Below are positions 8,469 to 15,715 of a stretch of DNA of 64,000 nucleotides, in pieces; within the stretch, counting starts at the first letter, position 1; each line of letters begins with the position of its first letter. Location: positions 1 through 64,000 of the forward strand of contig JBFMFU010000081.1 of the NCBI GenBank assembly GCA_040751985.1. Reading direction: 5' to 3'. A model generated the notes under the pieces. The model ran no database searches. It had not been told where the DNA came from and saw only the letters and a list, made by a program, of their open reading frames with translations. The stretch comes from Desulfoferula sp040751985. Lineage in GTDB: Bacteria; Desulfobacterota; Desulfarculia; Desulfarculales; Desulfarculaceae. The translations under genes were made by a program, and so were the position numbers.

Positions 8469-9182
8469 GTGAAGGTTCTGGCCATAAACGCCACATCCCG
8501 GCCCAAGCAGACCACCAGCCAACTGACCCAGAGCGCGCTGGAAGGGGCCGCCTCCCTGGGGGCCCAGACCGAGATGATCCTGCTCAAGGAGCTGGACATT
8601 CAGTTCTGCCGGAACTGCCTCACCTGCTATAAGGACCTGGAGGCCGACATAGCCCCGTGCAGCATCCAGGACGACGTGCGGGGCGTGTTGGAAAAGATCA
8701 AGCAGGCCGACGGCCTGATCCTGGCCTCGCCGGTCCACTCCGGCTTCGTCACCGGGCTGATGACCACCTTCATCGAGCGGGCCACCTTCACCATGCTCCG
8801 GCCCACCGGGCAGATGCTGGGCATGCAGGGCTGCCCCGCGCCCCGCCTCACGGACAAGGCCAGGGCCGTGGCCACCATCGTCAGCGCGGGCATGATTCCG
8901 CCGGAGCTACGCCAGTACTGCGACCTGGGCACGCCCTGGCTGCTGGAGGCTGGCGCCCTGATCGCCAATGGAACGCCGGTGGGGAACATGTATGCCTGCG
9001 GCCTGTTCCCGCGGCCGCTCCAGGACGAAGAGTGGAGCCGGGCCTTCTTGCTGCGCGAGTTGACCCCGGAGCAGCTCCAGGAGGCCTACGGCCTGGGTGT
9101 GAAGATGGCCGAGGCCCTCCGGGACGGCCTGGTGAAGCCCTACGACCCCATGGCCTTCCTGCCGCCGGGGCAAGGCGACTGA
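8469..9182 (+). CDS. NAD(P)H-dependent flavodoxin-fold oxidoreductase
   Basis: 237 residues of the NADPH-dependent FMN reductase/flavodoxin fold: KVLAINATSRPKQTTSQLT is the FMN phosphate loop region, and ASPVHSGFVTGLMTTFIERA is the second flavin loop. A Cys cluster FCRNCLTCYKDLEADIAPC (C-x2-C-x2-C-x10-C) resembles iron-sulfur flavoproteins but with longer last spacing. The GTG start is preceded by GGAGGAGATC. It stands alone after a 145-bp gap and ends at a terminator hairpin. Likely a redox flavoprotein; the electron partner is unknown. Confidence 0.8.
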   Translation: MKVLAINATSRPKQTTSQLTQSALEGAASLGAQTEMILLKELDIQFCRNCLTCYKDLEADIAPCSIQDDVRGVLEKIKQADGLILASPVHSGFVTGLMTTFIERATFTMLRPTGQMLGMQGCPAPRLTDKARAVATIVSAGMIPPELRQYCDLGTPWLLEAGALIANGTPVGNMYACGLFPRPLQDEEWSRAFLLRELTPEQLQEAYGLGVKMAEALRDGLVKPYDPMAFLPPGQGD

Positions 9183-9210
9183 GCGCGACGAACCTCAGGT
9201 TATAAAAGGA

Positions 9211-9250
9211 AGCCACCGGCGGCTGGGCAGCGGCCGGTGGTTATCTTTTG
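9211..9250 (+). terminator. Intrinsic terminator after flavoprotein gene
   Basis: CCACCGGC (9213-9220) pairs with GCCGGTGG (9233-9240) across a 12-nt loop, followed by TTATCTTTT. The convergent XRE gene ends at 9266, so the hairpin may serve both directions. Confidence 0.7.
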
Positions 9251-9265
9251 AGCGTCTAGGCGACC

Positions 9266-9673
9266 TTACAGGGCTTTCTGCTTGAGTCCCTCGATGGCCT
9301 TGAGGGCCCGGCGGGCCTCGGCCCGGCGGCGGCGGGCCAGATCCTGAGCCTTGTTCTTGAGGAATATGTACAGGTCCTCGCGGGCCTCGTTGTCCAGTAG
9401 CGCCACCAGGGCCGCGATCTCCCGGGCCAGGTCCACGGTCTCGCCGGCCGGCGCGCCCTCGCCCCACACCACCTGCTCGGGCGACATGTGGCATGCCTCG
9501 GCCGCGGCGGTCAGCACCCGGTCCGGGGCCAGGCGCTTGCCGGTCTCGTAGCGGTTGTACTGGGCCTGGCTCAACTCCAGCAGATCTGCGAAGTCCTTCT
9601 GGGTGCGTTCGCCGCGCAGCTCCCGCAGCCGCCGGCCCACGTGGCCGGCGATGATGTAGTGTGCCTCGCGCAT
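9266..9673 (-). CDS. XRE-family helix-turn-helix regulator
   Basis: 135 residues. The N-terminal HTH_3 domain reads GRRLRELRGERTQKDFADLL, then SQAQYNRYETGKRLAPDRVL. The rest is a helical tail with a basic, Ala/Arg-rich segment (KNKAQDLARRRRAEARRALK) but no sensor domain. The gene is single, convergent with the flavoprotein gene and upstream of the exonuclease gene on the same strand. Target genes unknown. No phage genes are nearby, so it is not obviously a phage repressor. Confidence 0.82.
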   Translation of the reverse strand: MREAHYIIAGHVGRRLRELRGERTQKDFADLLELSQAQYNRYETGKRLAPDRVLTAAAEACHMSPEQVVWGEGAPAGETVDLAREIAALVALLDNEAREDLYIFLKNKAQDLARRRRAEARRALKAIEGLKQKAL

Positions 9674-9727
9674 GCCTCTCCCGCGATAAATGCAGGCTAT
9701 ACCAAGCCGCAGCCCCGCGTCCAGGGG

Positions 9728-10447
9728 CTACTTGACCATAGCGACTCTGAGCAGGTCCTTAAGCCGGCCGCCGCCCTTCTCGGCCAGGCGGGCCAGCATG
9801 CGCTGGAAGATCATGGCCGTGGTCAGGGCGTCGCCCAGGGCGGTGTGGCGCTGGGGCTGGGGCAGGCCAAAGCGGCTGGCCAGGCTCTCCAGGCGGCAGG
9901 CCTGCTGGTGGCGGCCGATGCCGTAGGGGTCGCTGGGCAGCACCAGGGCCTGGCACATGAGCACCGTGTCGATGACCAGGTTCTGCAAGGGGAAACCGTA
10001 GCGCTCCAGCATGAGCCGGTTGATGAAATGCAGGTCGAAGTGGGCGTAGTGCGCCACCAGGATGTCGCGGCCCAGGAAGCCCAGGAAGTTTTCAAAGACC
10101 AGAGCGCCGTGCGGGGCGCTGGCGATCCTGTCCGGGGTGATGCCGTGCACCTTGATGGCCTCGGCTGGGATGTCGCGGCCAGGGTTGACCAACTCGCTGA
10201 ACACCTCGCCCAGGCGCACCCTGCCCTCTTTCACGCGCACCGCGCCCACGCTGACCACCCGGTCCTGCCGCGGGTCCAGGCCGGTGGTCTCCAGGTCCAG
10301 GACCAGGTAGCTAAAGTCCGTGGCCGGGCGGTCAGGGTCGATGCCCTCCAGGGCGCTCAGGTTGGCCCGGGCAAAGGGGTGCACTTCGCCGCGGGCGAAG
10401 CGCTGCCGGGCGATGAGGTTCCGGAGGCGGGCCTTGACCAGGCTCAC
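9728..10447 (-). CDS. DEDDh 3'-5' exonuclease, PolC/DnaQ-like
   Basis: About 239 residues. Exonuclease motifs are present: VLDLETTG (motif I), HYAHFDLHFI (motif II) and HTALGDALTT (motif III), with DEDDh active-site residues. This group resembles DNA polymerase III epsilon but lies next to a cNMP/CBS/DUF294 protein in many Proteobacteria, an arrangement repeated here, so the two probably act together. I chose the internal GTG at 10447 because GGAGGG lies 6 nt upstream; a GTG five codons earlier has no ribosome site. Downstream and upstream spacers contain repeat sequences. Confidence 0.85.
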   Translation of the reverse strand: MSLVKARLRNLIARQRFARGEVHPFARANLSALEGIDPDRPATDFSYLVLDLETTGLDPRQDRVVSVGAVRVKEGRVRLGEVFSELVNPGRDIPAEAIKVHGITPDRIASAPHGALVFENFLGFLGRDILVAHYAHFDLHFINRLMLERYGFPLQNLVIDTVLMCQALVLPSDPYGIGRHQQACRLESLASRFGLPQPQRHTALGDALTTAMIFQRMLARLAEKGGGRLKDLLRVAMVK

Positions 10448-10483
10448 CTTGGGCCCTCCCACAGCGAGGCGCCGTGGTTTAAC

Positions 10484-10513
10484 AGAGATTGCTTCGCTGC
10501 GCTCGCAAAGACA
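10484..10513. repeat. REP-like element, copy 1, first module
   Basis: A 30-bp unit starting AGAGATTGCTTCG and ending CGCAAAGACA. The same flanks with a longer middle recur at 47543-47584. Such AGATTGCTTCG...AGACA units are scattered intergenic repeats in many bacterial genomes. It lies in the 193-bp gap between the exonuclease and CBS/DUF294 genes. Confidence 0.55.
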
Positions 10514-10530
10514 ACCGGTTTGTTCTTTTT

Positions 10531-10606
10531 GTAGGGACGGGGTTTATCCCCGCCCTGCCTTTTAAGCATAGCGACTCTCGCGGGAGGGGATAAACCCCTC
10601 CCCTAC
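10531..10606. repeat. Long inverted repeat, 25-bp arms
   Basis: Arms at 10531-10555 and 10582-10606 match at 22 of 25 positions as reverse complements, separated by 26 bp. Each arm contains GGGTTTATCCCC or its complement and is itself partly palindromic. A diverged copy of one arm (19 of 25) is at 47828-47852. The element could fold into a large hairpin in RNA and may be a non-autonomous mobile or REP-type repeat. Confidence 0.6.
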
Positions 10607-10640
10607 ATCAGATTCGCCTAAAAGCCCCCCGCTTATCTCC

Positions 10641-12584
10641 CTACATCAACAACCTGGTCTGGTACCTCTGCTCCAGCAGCGTCTGCAAATCGGTGATCAC
10701 GTGGAAGCTCTCCTTGAGCATCTTGCGCTGGAAGTTGTTGAGCCGCTCCGGGTCCAGGAAGTTGTCCGGCACCTCGCCCGCAGCCCGGGCCTCCAGGTGG
10801 TGGCTGATCCTGAGCAGGGTGATGAAGCTGAAGGCCTCCATCAGGTCCTCGGCCAGGCCCTGCTTAATAATGCCCTGGGCCGCGATCTGCTCCAGGCGCT
10901 CCAGGGTGTTGGTGGCGGCGATGCTCAGGTCCAGGGCCATGACCCGGGCGCCGTCCACGATGGGGGTCAGGCCCGAGAGCTTTAGGTTGAGCTGGTTGGC
11001 GTGCTCGCCGCCCTTTTCCACCACGAACTGACGCAGGAAGCCCAGCGGCGGCCGGTTGTACAGGGCATTGGCCGCCAGGTAGCGCAGAAAGAGGCGGTTG
11101 GACTCGATGGCCTCCTTGAGGCGCTGGGCCAGGTTCTCCAGGAAGTCGGTCTCGCTGTATATGGCCCGGAAGTCGAAAAAGACGCTGCCCAGGCGCAGGG
11201 TCTGGGGGTTGGGGTTGAGCACCCAGGCCAGGAAGGTCTTGTACCAGGCGGCCTCGCTCTGGCACCACTGCGGGTTCTCGGCCATGACCCCGCCCTGGCA
11301 GCGCGGGAAGCCGCAGCGCACCAGGCCCTCCACCACCCGGCCGGCAAAGGCCAGGAACCAGTCCTTGATGCGCATCTCCTGCTGGGCGGGGGCGTTGGCG
11401 AAGATCAGGGCGTTGTCCTGGTCAGTGCGCAGGGTCTGCTCGCGGCGGCCCTCGCTGCCCAGGGCCATCCAGCCGTAGGGTAGCGGCGGGCGGCCGCGGC
11501 CCTGATCCTCCAGCTCTTGCTCGGTCAGCTCCAGCAGCTTGAGGGTCACCCGGTCGTTGAACTCGGTGACCAGGGCCAGCATCTCCCGGGCCGCCCCGCC
11601 CATCCTGAGCAGCATCTCCAGCACCCGGTCGATGCTGGGGTGCAGGCGCACCAGCTCATCCACGCTGGTCACCTGGTCTATGGCCCGCACCACGCCCACC
11701 GGCGAGCCGCCGGTGAGGGCCTGCAGGTCGCGGTCGCTGAGCACCCCCACCATCCGCTCCTGATCCACCACCACCAGGTGGTGCACGCCGTGGCGGCTCA
11801 TCTCTAACAGCGCCTCGAAGGCGTAGGCCTCCGGCCCGATGGTGTGGATGGGGCTGTGCATGTAGTCCACCACCGGCTCGTCGAAGCTCTTGGCGTTGAG
11901 CATCACCTTCACCCGGAAGTCGGTGTCGGTGAGGATGCCGATGGGGTGGCCGCCCTCCTGGGCCACCACCATGGAGCCCACCCGGCGCTGGGTCATAATG
12001 CGGGCCGCGGCCCGGAGCGGCATGGCAGGCAGGCAGAGCACGGGCGGGGCGCTCATCAGCTCGCGCACCCGGCTGCGCACCAGGGCCGCGCCCAGGCTCA
12101 GGCCCTCCAGCCCGGCCATGTGCGGGAGCTGGCATTGGGCGGAATCGCGCACGGCTTGCAGGTTGCGGGCCAGGGAGGAGCGGTAGTAGCGCTCGATGTC
12201 CGGGTGGAGGCCGGCCAGCTCGTGAAAGGCGGCCTCGGGCAGCAGGTAGCAGATCAGGTCCTCGCGCGCGGTCACCGAAAAGATGGCCGGGCCGCCCTGC
12301 AGCATGCTCAGGGCGCCGAAGGTATCGCCCTCGCCGCGCACATCCACCAGTATCTCGCCGCCCTCGGCCGCGGGGTCGGGCAGGGTCACCTTGGCCGAGC
12401 CGCTCTGGATGAAATAGAGAAAGGACGAGGCCGGGCCGCCGCGGGTGATGATTACCTGGCCGCGGGGGAAATAGGCCACCTCCATCTGGCCCACTAGCTG
12501 CCTAAGCTCCTCCTGGTCCAGGCCGTCAAAGGGCACCGCGGTCTGGATGAACTCCAGGATGCGCTGCCAATGGAACTCTTCCAT
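10641..12584 (-). CDS. cNMP-binding / CBS / DUF294 nucleotidyltransferase-like protein
   Basis: 647 residues from the preferred ATG at 12584 (AGGGAGG just upstream; an earlier ATG at 12623 lacks a ribosome site). Domain order: cyclic-nucleotide-binding domain (about 20-130, YFPRGQVIITRGGPASSFLY), paired CBS domains (about 165-285), a nucleotidyltransferase-like domain with MALGSEGRREQTLRTDQDNA, then a helical DUF294 C-terminal domain. The GSxxR and DQDN residues are those of GlnD-like nucleotidyltransferases, although the activity of this family is unproven. Usually encoded beside a DnaQ-like exonuclease, as here. A signalling role sensing nucleotides is inferred. Confidence 0.87.
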   Translation of the reverse strand: MEEFHWQRILEFIQTAVPFDGLDQEELRQLVGQMEVAYFPRGQVIITRGGPASSFLYFIQSGSAKVTLPDPAAEGGEILVDVRGEGDTFGALSMLQGGPAIFSVTAREDLICYLLPEAAFHELAGLHPDIERYYRSSLARNLQAVRDSAQCQLPHMAGLEGLSLGAALVRSRVRELMSAPPVLCLPAMPLRAAARIMTQRRVGSMVVAQEGGHPIGILTDTDFRVKVMLNAKSFDEPVVDYMHSPIHTIGPEAYAFEALLEMSRHGVHHLVVVDQERMVGVLSDRDLQALTGGSPVGVVRAIDQVTSVDELVRLHPSIDRVLEMLLRMGGAAREMLALVTEFNDRVTLKLLELTEQELEDQGRGRPPLPYGWMALGSEGRREQTLRTDQDNALIFANAPAQQEMRIKDWFLAFAGRVVEGLVRCGFPRCQGGVMAENPQWCQSEAAWYKTFLAWVLNPNPQTLRLGSVFFDFRAIYSETDFLENLAQRLKEAIESNRLFLRYLAANALYNRPPLGFLRQFVVEKGGEHANQLNLKLSGLTPIVDGARVMALDLSIAATNTLERLEQIAAQGIIKQGLAEDLMEAFSFITLLRISHHLEARAAGEVPDNFLDPERLNNFQRKMLKESFHVITDLQTLLEQRYQTRLLM

Positions 12585-12657
12585 GGGCCTCCCTGCGCCG
12601 CCGGGGCGACAGATCTCCCTCATTTATGCGCAATCGGGGGACAATAGGCAAACGCAA

Positions 12658-12690
12658 AGCGGGCTGGAGCCATCGGCCCCGGCCCGCCGT
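12658..12690 (-). terminator. Possible terminator after purA
   Basis: GCGGGCTGG (12659-12667) pairs with CCGGCCCGC (12679-12687) with one G-T pair. Read on the minus strand the hairpin is followed by CTTTGCGTTTG, a weak T-tract. Confidence 0.4.
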
Positions 12691-12710
12691 GTTTTACAGC
12701 AGACGCTTTT

Positions 12711-14006
12711 TTAGGCCCAGGCCTCCTTGAGAACCATGGTCTGCTCTCGGTCCGCGCCCACGGACACCACGGCCAGGGGCGCCTTGGCCAGCTCGGCCAG
12801 GCGCTCCAGGTAGGCCCGGCAGTTCTGGGGCAGGTCCTGGTAGCGGCGGCAGCCGGAGATATCCTCGCTCCAACCTGGGAGTTCCTCGTACACCGGCCTG
12901 CAGGCCGCCAGCTGGGTCAGGGAGGCGGGCACCCGCTCCAGCAGGCCGCCGTCGGGTTGGCGATAACCCACGCATATCTTCAACTGGTCCAGGCCGGTGA
13001 GCACGTCCAGCTTGGTCACGCACAGGCCGGTCATGCCCGACAGGCGCACGGACTGGCGCACCACCACCGCATCCAGCCAGCCGCAGCGGCGGGGCCGGCC
13101 GGTGGTGGCCCCGTACTCGGCGCCCTTTTCCTGAATCCAGCGACCAATGTCGTCGGTCAGCTCGGTCAAGAAAGGGCCGCCGCCCACTCGGGTGGTGTAG
13201 GCCTTGACCACGCCCCAGACCTGGTTCAGGCGGGTGACGCCCACGCCAGCGCCAATGCAAGCCGCGCCGGCCACCGGATTGGAGGAGGTGACATAGGGAT
13301 AGGTGCCGTGGTCCACGTCCAGGTGGGTGCCCTGGGCGCCCTCCAGGAGCACGTTGCCCCCGGCGGCCAGCACCTGCTCCAGCTCCAGGGCCACGTCGGC
13401 GACGTAGGGCGCCAGGCGCTTGCCGTACTCCAGGTATTGCTCGATGATGGGCTCGGTGAGGATGCCCTCGCTGTTCAGGTAGCCGGTGAGCAGGTAGTTC
13501 TTGGCCGCGGTGTTCTCCTCCACCTTCTTGGCCAGCACCTCGGGCTCTAAGAGGTCGATCATGCGCACGCCCACCCGGGCGGCCTTGTCCTCATAGCAGG
13601 GGCCGATGCCCCGGCCGGTGGTGCCGATGGCCCCCTTGCCCTTGGCCTTTTCCCGGGCCAGGTCCAGGGCCTGGTGGTAGGGCATGATCAGGTGGGCCCG
13701 CTCGCTGATCTTGAGCTTGTCCGGGCCCACGGCGTGGCCGCGCGCCGCCAGGCGGTCCATCTCCATGATCAGCACCGCCGGGTCCACCACCACGCCGTTG
13801 CCGATGTAGCAGGTCTTGCCCTGGTGCAGCACGCCGGAAGGGATCAGGTGGAAGATAAACTTGTCGCCGCCCACCACCAGGGTGTGGCCGGCGTTGTTGC
13901 CGCCTTGGAAACGGACGATGGCCGCGGCCTGCTCTGCCAGCAGGTCCACCACCTTGCCCTTGCCTTCGTCACCCCACTGGGTGCCCACGATGACCAAGCA
14001 CGCCAT
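12711..14006 (-). CDS. purA: Adenylosuccinate synthetase
   Basis: 431 residues, typical PurA length. It joins IMP and aspartate using GTP to form adenylosuccinate, the first step from IMP to AMP, in the cytoplasm. Diagnostic segments are GTQWGDEGKGKVVD at the N-terminus (catalytic Asp and GTP loop), QGGNNAGHT, TTGRGIGPCYEDKAAR and the C-terminal NCRAYLERL region. Encoded singly, divergent from tRNA-Gly, with a weak hairpin downstream. The other purine gene in the window, purC, is at 30.6-31.5 kb. Nothing unusual. Confidence 0.97.
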   Translation of the reverse strand: MACLVIVGTQWGDEGKGKVVDLLAEQAAAIVRFQGGNNAGHTLVVGGDKFIFHLIPSGVLHQGKTCYIGNGVVVDPAVLIMEMDRLAARGHAVGPDKLKISERAHLIMPYHQALDLAREKAKGKGAIGTTGRGIGPCYEDKAARVGVRMIDLLEPEVLAKKVEENTAAKNYLLTGYLNSEGILTEPIIEQYLEYGKRLAPYVADVALELEQVLAAGGNVLLEGAQGTHLDVDHGTYPYVTSSNPVAGAACIGAGVGVTRLNQVWGVVKAYTTRVGGGPFLTELTDDIGRWIQEKGAEYGATTGRPRRCGWLDAVVVRQSVRLSGMTGLCVTKLDVLTGLDQLKICVGYRQPDGGLLERVPASLTQLAACRPVYEELPGWSEDISGCRRYQDLPQNCRAYLERLAELAKAPLAVVSVGADREQTMVLKEAWA

Positions 14007-14101
14007 GGTCCTTTTGCCTCCGCATGGTTGGCGCTGAGGGGCACAAGCGCCCTGAGTACCGTACTAGAGCGGCCGGCCGGTGTCAACGCGGGGGGCTGAA
14101 A

Positions 14102-14130
14102 TTGCCCGCCCCTGGGGCCCATGCTATAAT
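14102..14130 (+). promoter_or_regulatory. Sigma-70 promoter of tRNA-Gly
   Basis: TTGCCC at 14102-14107 and a perfect TATAAT at 14125-14130 separated by 17 bp, ending 11 bp before the tRNA 5' end. Confidence 0.75.
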
Positions 14131-14141
14131 CGCGCCCCAAA

Positions 14142-14219
14142 GCGGGAGTAGCTCAGTCCGGCCAGAGCGTCAGCCTTCCAAGCTGAGGGTCGCGGGTTCG
14201 AATCCCGTCTCCCGCTCCA
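14142..14219 (+). tRNA. tRNA-Gly, anticodon TCC
   Basis: Acceptor arms GCGGGAG (14142-14148) and CTCCCGC (14209-14215) pair fully. The anticodon stem TCAGC/GCTGA encloses loop CTTCCAA, with TCC at 14177-14179. GGTTCGAATCC forms the T loop and CCA (14217-14219) is encoded. It reads GGA and, by wobble, GGG codons. No integrated element follows it. Confidence 0.97.
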
Positions 14220-14313
14220 CTTACTCGTCCCTCCGGGCCCATTCTTTGGCTTGCCCTACTCGCCGCCGTTTGTGCTATCATCCATCAGCTTTGCACCTCT
14301 GGCGGAGCCTGCC

Positions 14314-15348
14314 GTGAGCGAACCCTGGAGCCGCATCGCCGTCATCGGAGCTGGAGCCATAGGCGGCGTCACCGCCTGCCGTCTGGCCGCGGCCCATCCT
14401 GACCTACAGATCGCCTGCAAACATCACGAGATCGTGCGCCTGGCCCAGGGCCCGGGCATGCGCATTTCCAGCGTCGCCGGTCAGCGCCGGGTGCGCCTGA
14501 ACGCCGTGGCCCAGATAGAGGACCTGGCCGGCCCCCTGGAGGTGGTGTTCCTGGCCACCAAGGCCGCCGAGGCCAAGGACGCCGCCCGCCGGCTGCTGCC
14601 CCTCTTGACCCCGGAGTCTGCGGTGGTCTCCCTGCAGAACGGCATCTGCGAGGAGGAACTGGCCCAGGTGTTGGGCCCGCAACGGGTGGTGGGCTGCGTG
14701 GTGGGCTGGGGCGCCACCCACCACGGGCCGGCGGACCTGGAAATCACCTCGCCGGGCGAGTTCGTGATCGGCGAGTGGGGCCGGCCGGCCGGGGAGCGGC
14801 TGCGGGCCATCCAGCGCATGCTGCAGGCCGTGGTGCCCACCCGCACCAGCGAAAACATTCTGGGCGAGCTCTACGCCAAGCTGATCATCAACGCCTGCAT
14901 CAACTCCTTGGGCGTGCTCACTGGCCAGCCCCTGGGCCGGCTGCTGGCCAGCCACCGGGCGCGCAATTTGTTCACCGGCGTCATGCGCGAGGCCATGGCC
15001 GTGGCCCAGGCCCTGGACATCAAGGTGGAGCCCGGCGGCGGGGGCCGGCTGGACTACTACCGCTTCCTGGCCGACCGCGGGCTCTGGGGCGAGTTGTACC
15101 GGCACCTACTGATCTGCCTGGTGGGGCTCAAGTACCGCCGCATCCGCTCCTCCAGCCTGCAGAGCATCGAGCGCGGCCGGCCCAGCGAGATACCCTTCCT
15201 CAACGGCTACATCTGCCGGCGGGGCCAGGAGGCCGGCGTGCCCACGCCTCTTAATCAGGCCATCATGGACCTGGTGGCCCAGATCGAGGACGGGACCTGC
15301 CCCATCGCCCCGGCCAACCTGCGGGCCCCGGCCCTGGCCGCCTACTGA
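14314..15348 (+). CDS. Ketopantoate reductase family oxidoreductase (PanE/ApbA-like)
   Basis: 344 residues from the GTG at 14314 (GGAG 7 nt upstream). A Rossmann NADP loop IAVIGAGAIGGVTA opens the protein; FLATKAAEAKDAA and SLQNGICEE follow, then a helical C-terminal domain with KLIINACINSLGVLTGQPLG, the Lys/Asn/Ser set of ketopantoate reductases. The reaction would be NADPH reduction of 2-dehydropantoate to pantoate in CoA synthesis. Paralogs with other 2-oxo substrates are common, so panE is not certain. Monocistronic, between tRNA-Gly and the cobalamin riboswitch; coaBC of the same pathway is at 59.9 kb. Confidence 0.82.
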   Translation: MSEPWSRIAVIGAGAIGGVTACRLAAAHPDLQIACKHHEIVRLAQGPGMRISSVAGQRRVRLNAVAQIEDLAGPLEVVFLATKAAEAKDAARRLLPLLTPESAVVSLQNGICEEELAQVLGPQRVVGCVVGWGATHHGPADLEITSPGEFVIGEWGRPAGERLRAIQRMLQAVVPTRTSENILGELYAKLIINACINSLGVLTGQPLGRLLASHRARNLFTGVMREAMAVAQALDIKVEPGGGGRLDYYRFLADRGLWGELYRHLLICLVGLKYRRIRSSSLQSIERGRPSEIPFLNGYICRRGQEAGVPTPLNQAIMDLVAQIEDGTCPIAPANLRAPALAAY

Positions 15349-15361
15349 GCCGCTCCCGCCG

Positions 15362-15390
15362 TTGACAGCCCCGAAGCCTCGTGCCAGAAT
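15362..15390 (+). promoter_or_regulatory. Sigma-70 promoter of B12 operon
   Basis: A perfect TTGACA (15362-15367), 17-bp spacer and CAGAAT (15385-15390), ending 9 bp before the riboswitch stem begins. It overlaps the end of the upstream gene region by position only. Confidence 0.65.
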
Positions 15391-15399
15391 TCGGAGCAC

Positions 15400-15563
15400 A
15401 GGAGCGGGTGGCCCCTTGGGCCCCCAGGGAAGACGGTGCGATTCCGTCGCGGTCCCGCCGCTGTAACCGGTGACGAAAGCCGCCAGGCCACTGACCCGCA
15501 CCAGCGGGCCGGGAAGGCGCGGCCAGTAGGCCCGAACCGGAAGCCAGAAGACCTGCCCGCTCC
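15400..15563 (+). ncRNA. Cobalamin riboswitch aptamer
   Basis: P1 pairs GAGCGGG (15402-15408) with CCCGCTC (15556-15562). Inside are GGGAAGACGGTGCGATTCCG, CGCTGTAACC, GACGAAAGC, the conserved B12 box GCCACTG at 15487-15493 and GAAGCCAGAAGACCTGC near the 3' end, all signatures of cobalamin riboswitches. It senses adenosylcobalamin or a related cobamide and precedes the BtuF-CbiZ/btuFCD operon, the expected target. A terminator hairpin at 15648-15677 is the likely expression platform. Confidence 0.95.
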
Positions 15564-15647
15564 CAGGCGCCGCCAAGCTGCGAGGTACGGCGGGGCGCCG
15601 GCCGCCCCGGCGGCTTAAGCTTAGGGGTCAAGTAAGCTGGGTGCAGT

Positions 15648-15677
15648 CCCTGAGTCCGAGCGGACCAGGGGCTTTTT
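15648..15677 (+). terminator. Riboswitch-controlled intrinsic terminator
   Basis: CCCTG-a-GTCCG (15648-15658, one bulged A) pairs with CGGACCAGGG (15661-15670), followed by GGCTTTTTG. It lies 38 nt before the first start codon, so corrinoid-bound aptamer probably favours termination and switches import off. The competing antiterminator is not resolved by eye. Confidence 0.75.
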
Positions 15678-15715
15678 GTTTGGCCGGTCCGCGTCCTTTA
15701 AGCAAAGGTTGTGGC

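Noticed and set aside
9266..9673. XRE gene as evidence of a prophage
   Set aside because: No integrase, structural or lysis genes nearby; single core-GC regulator.
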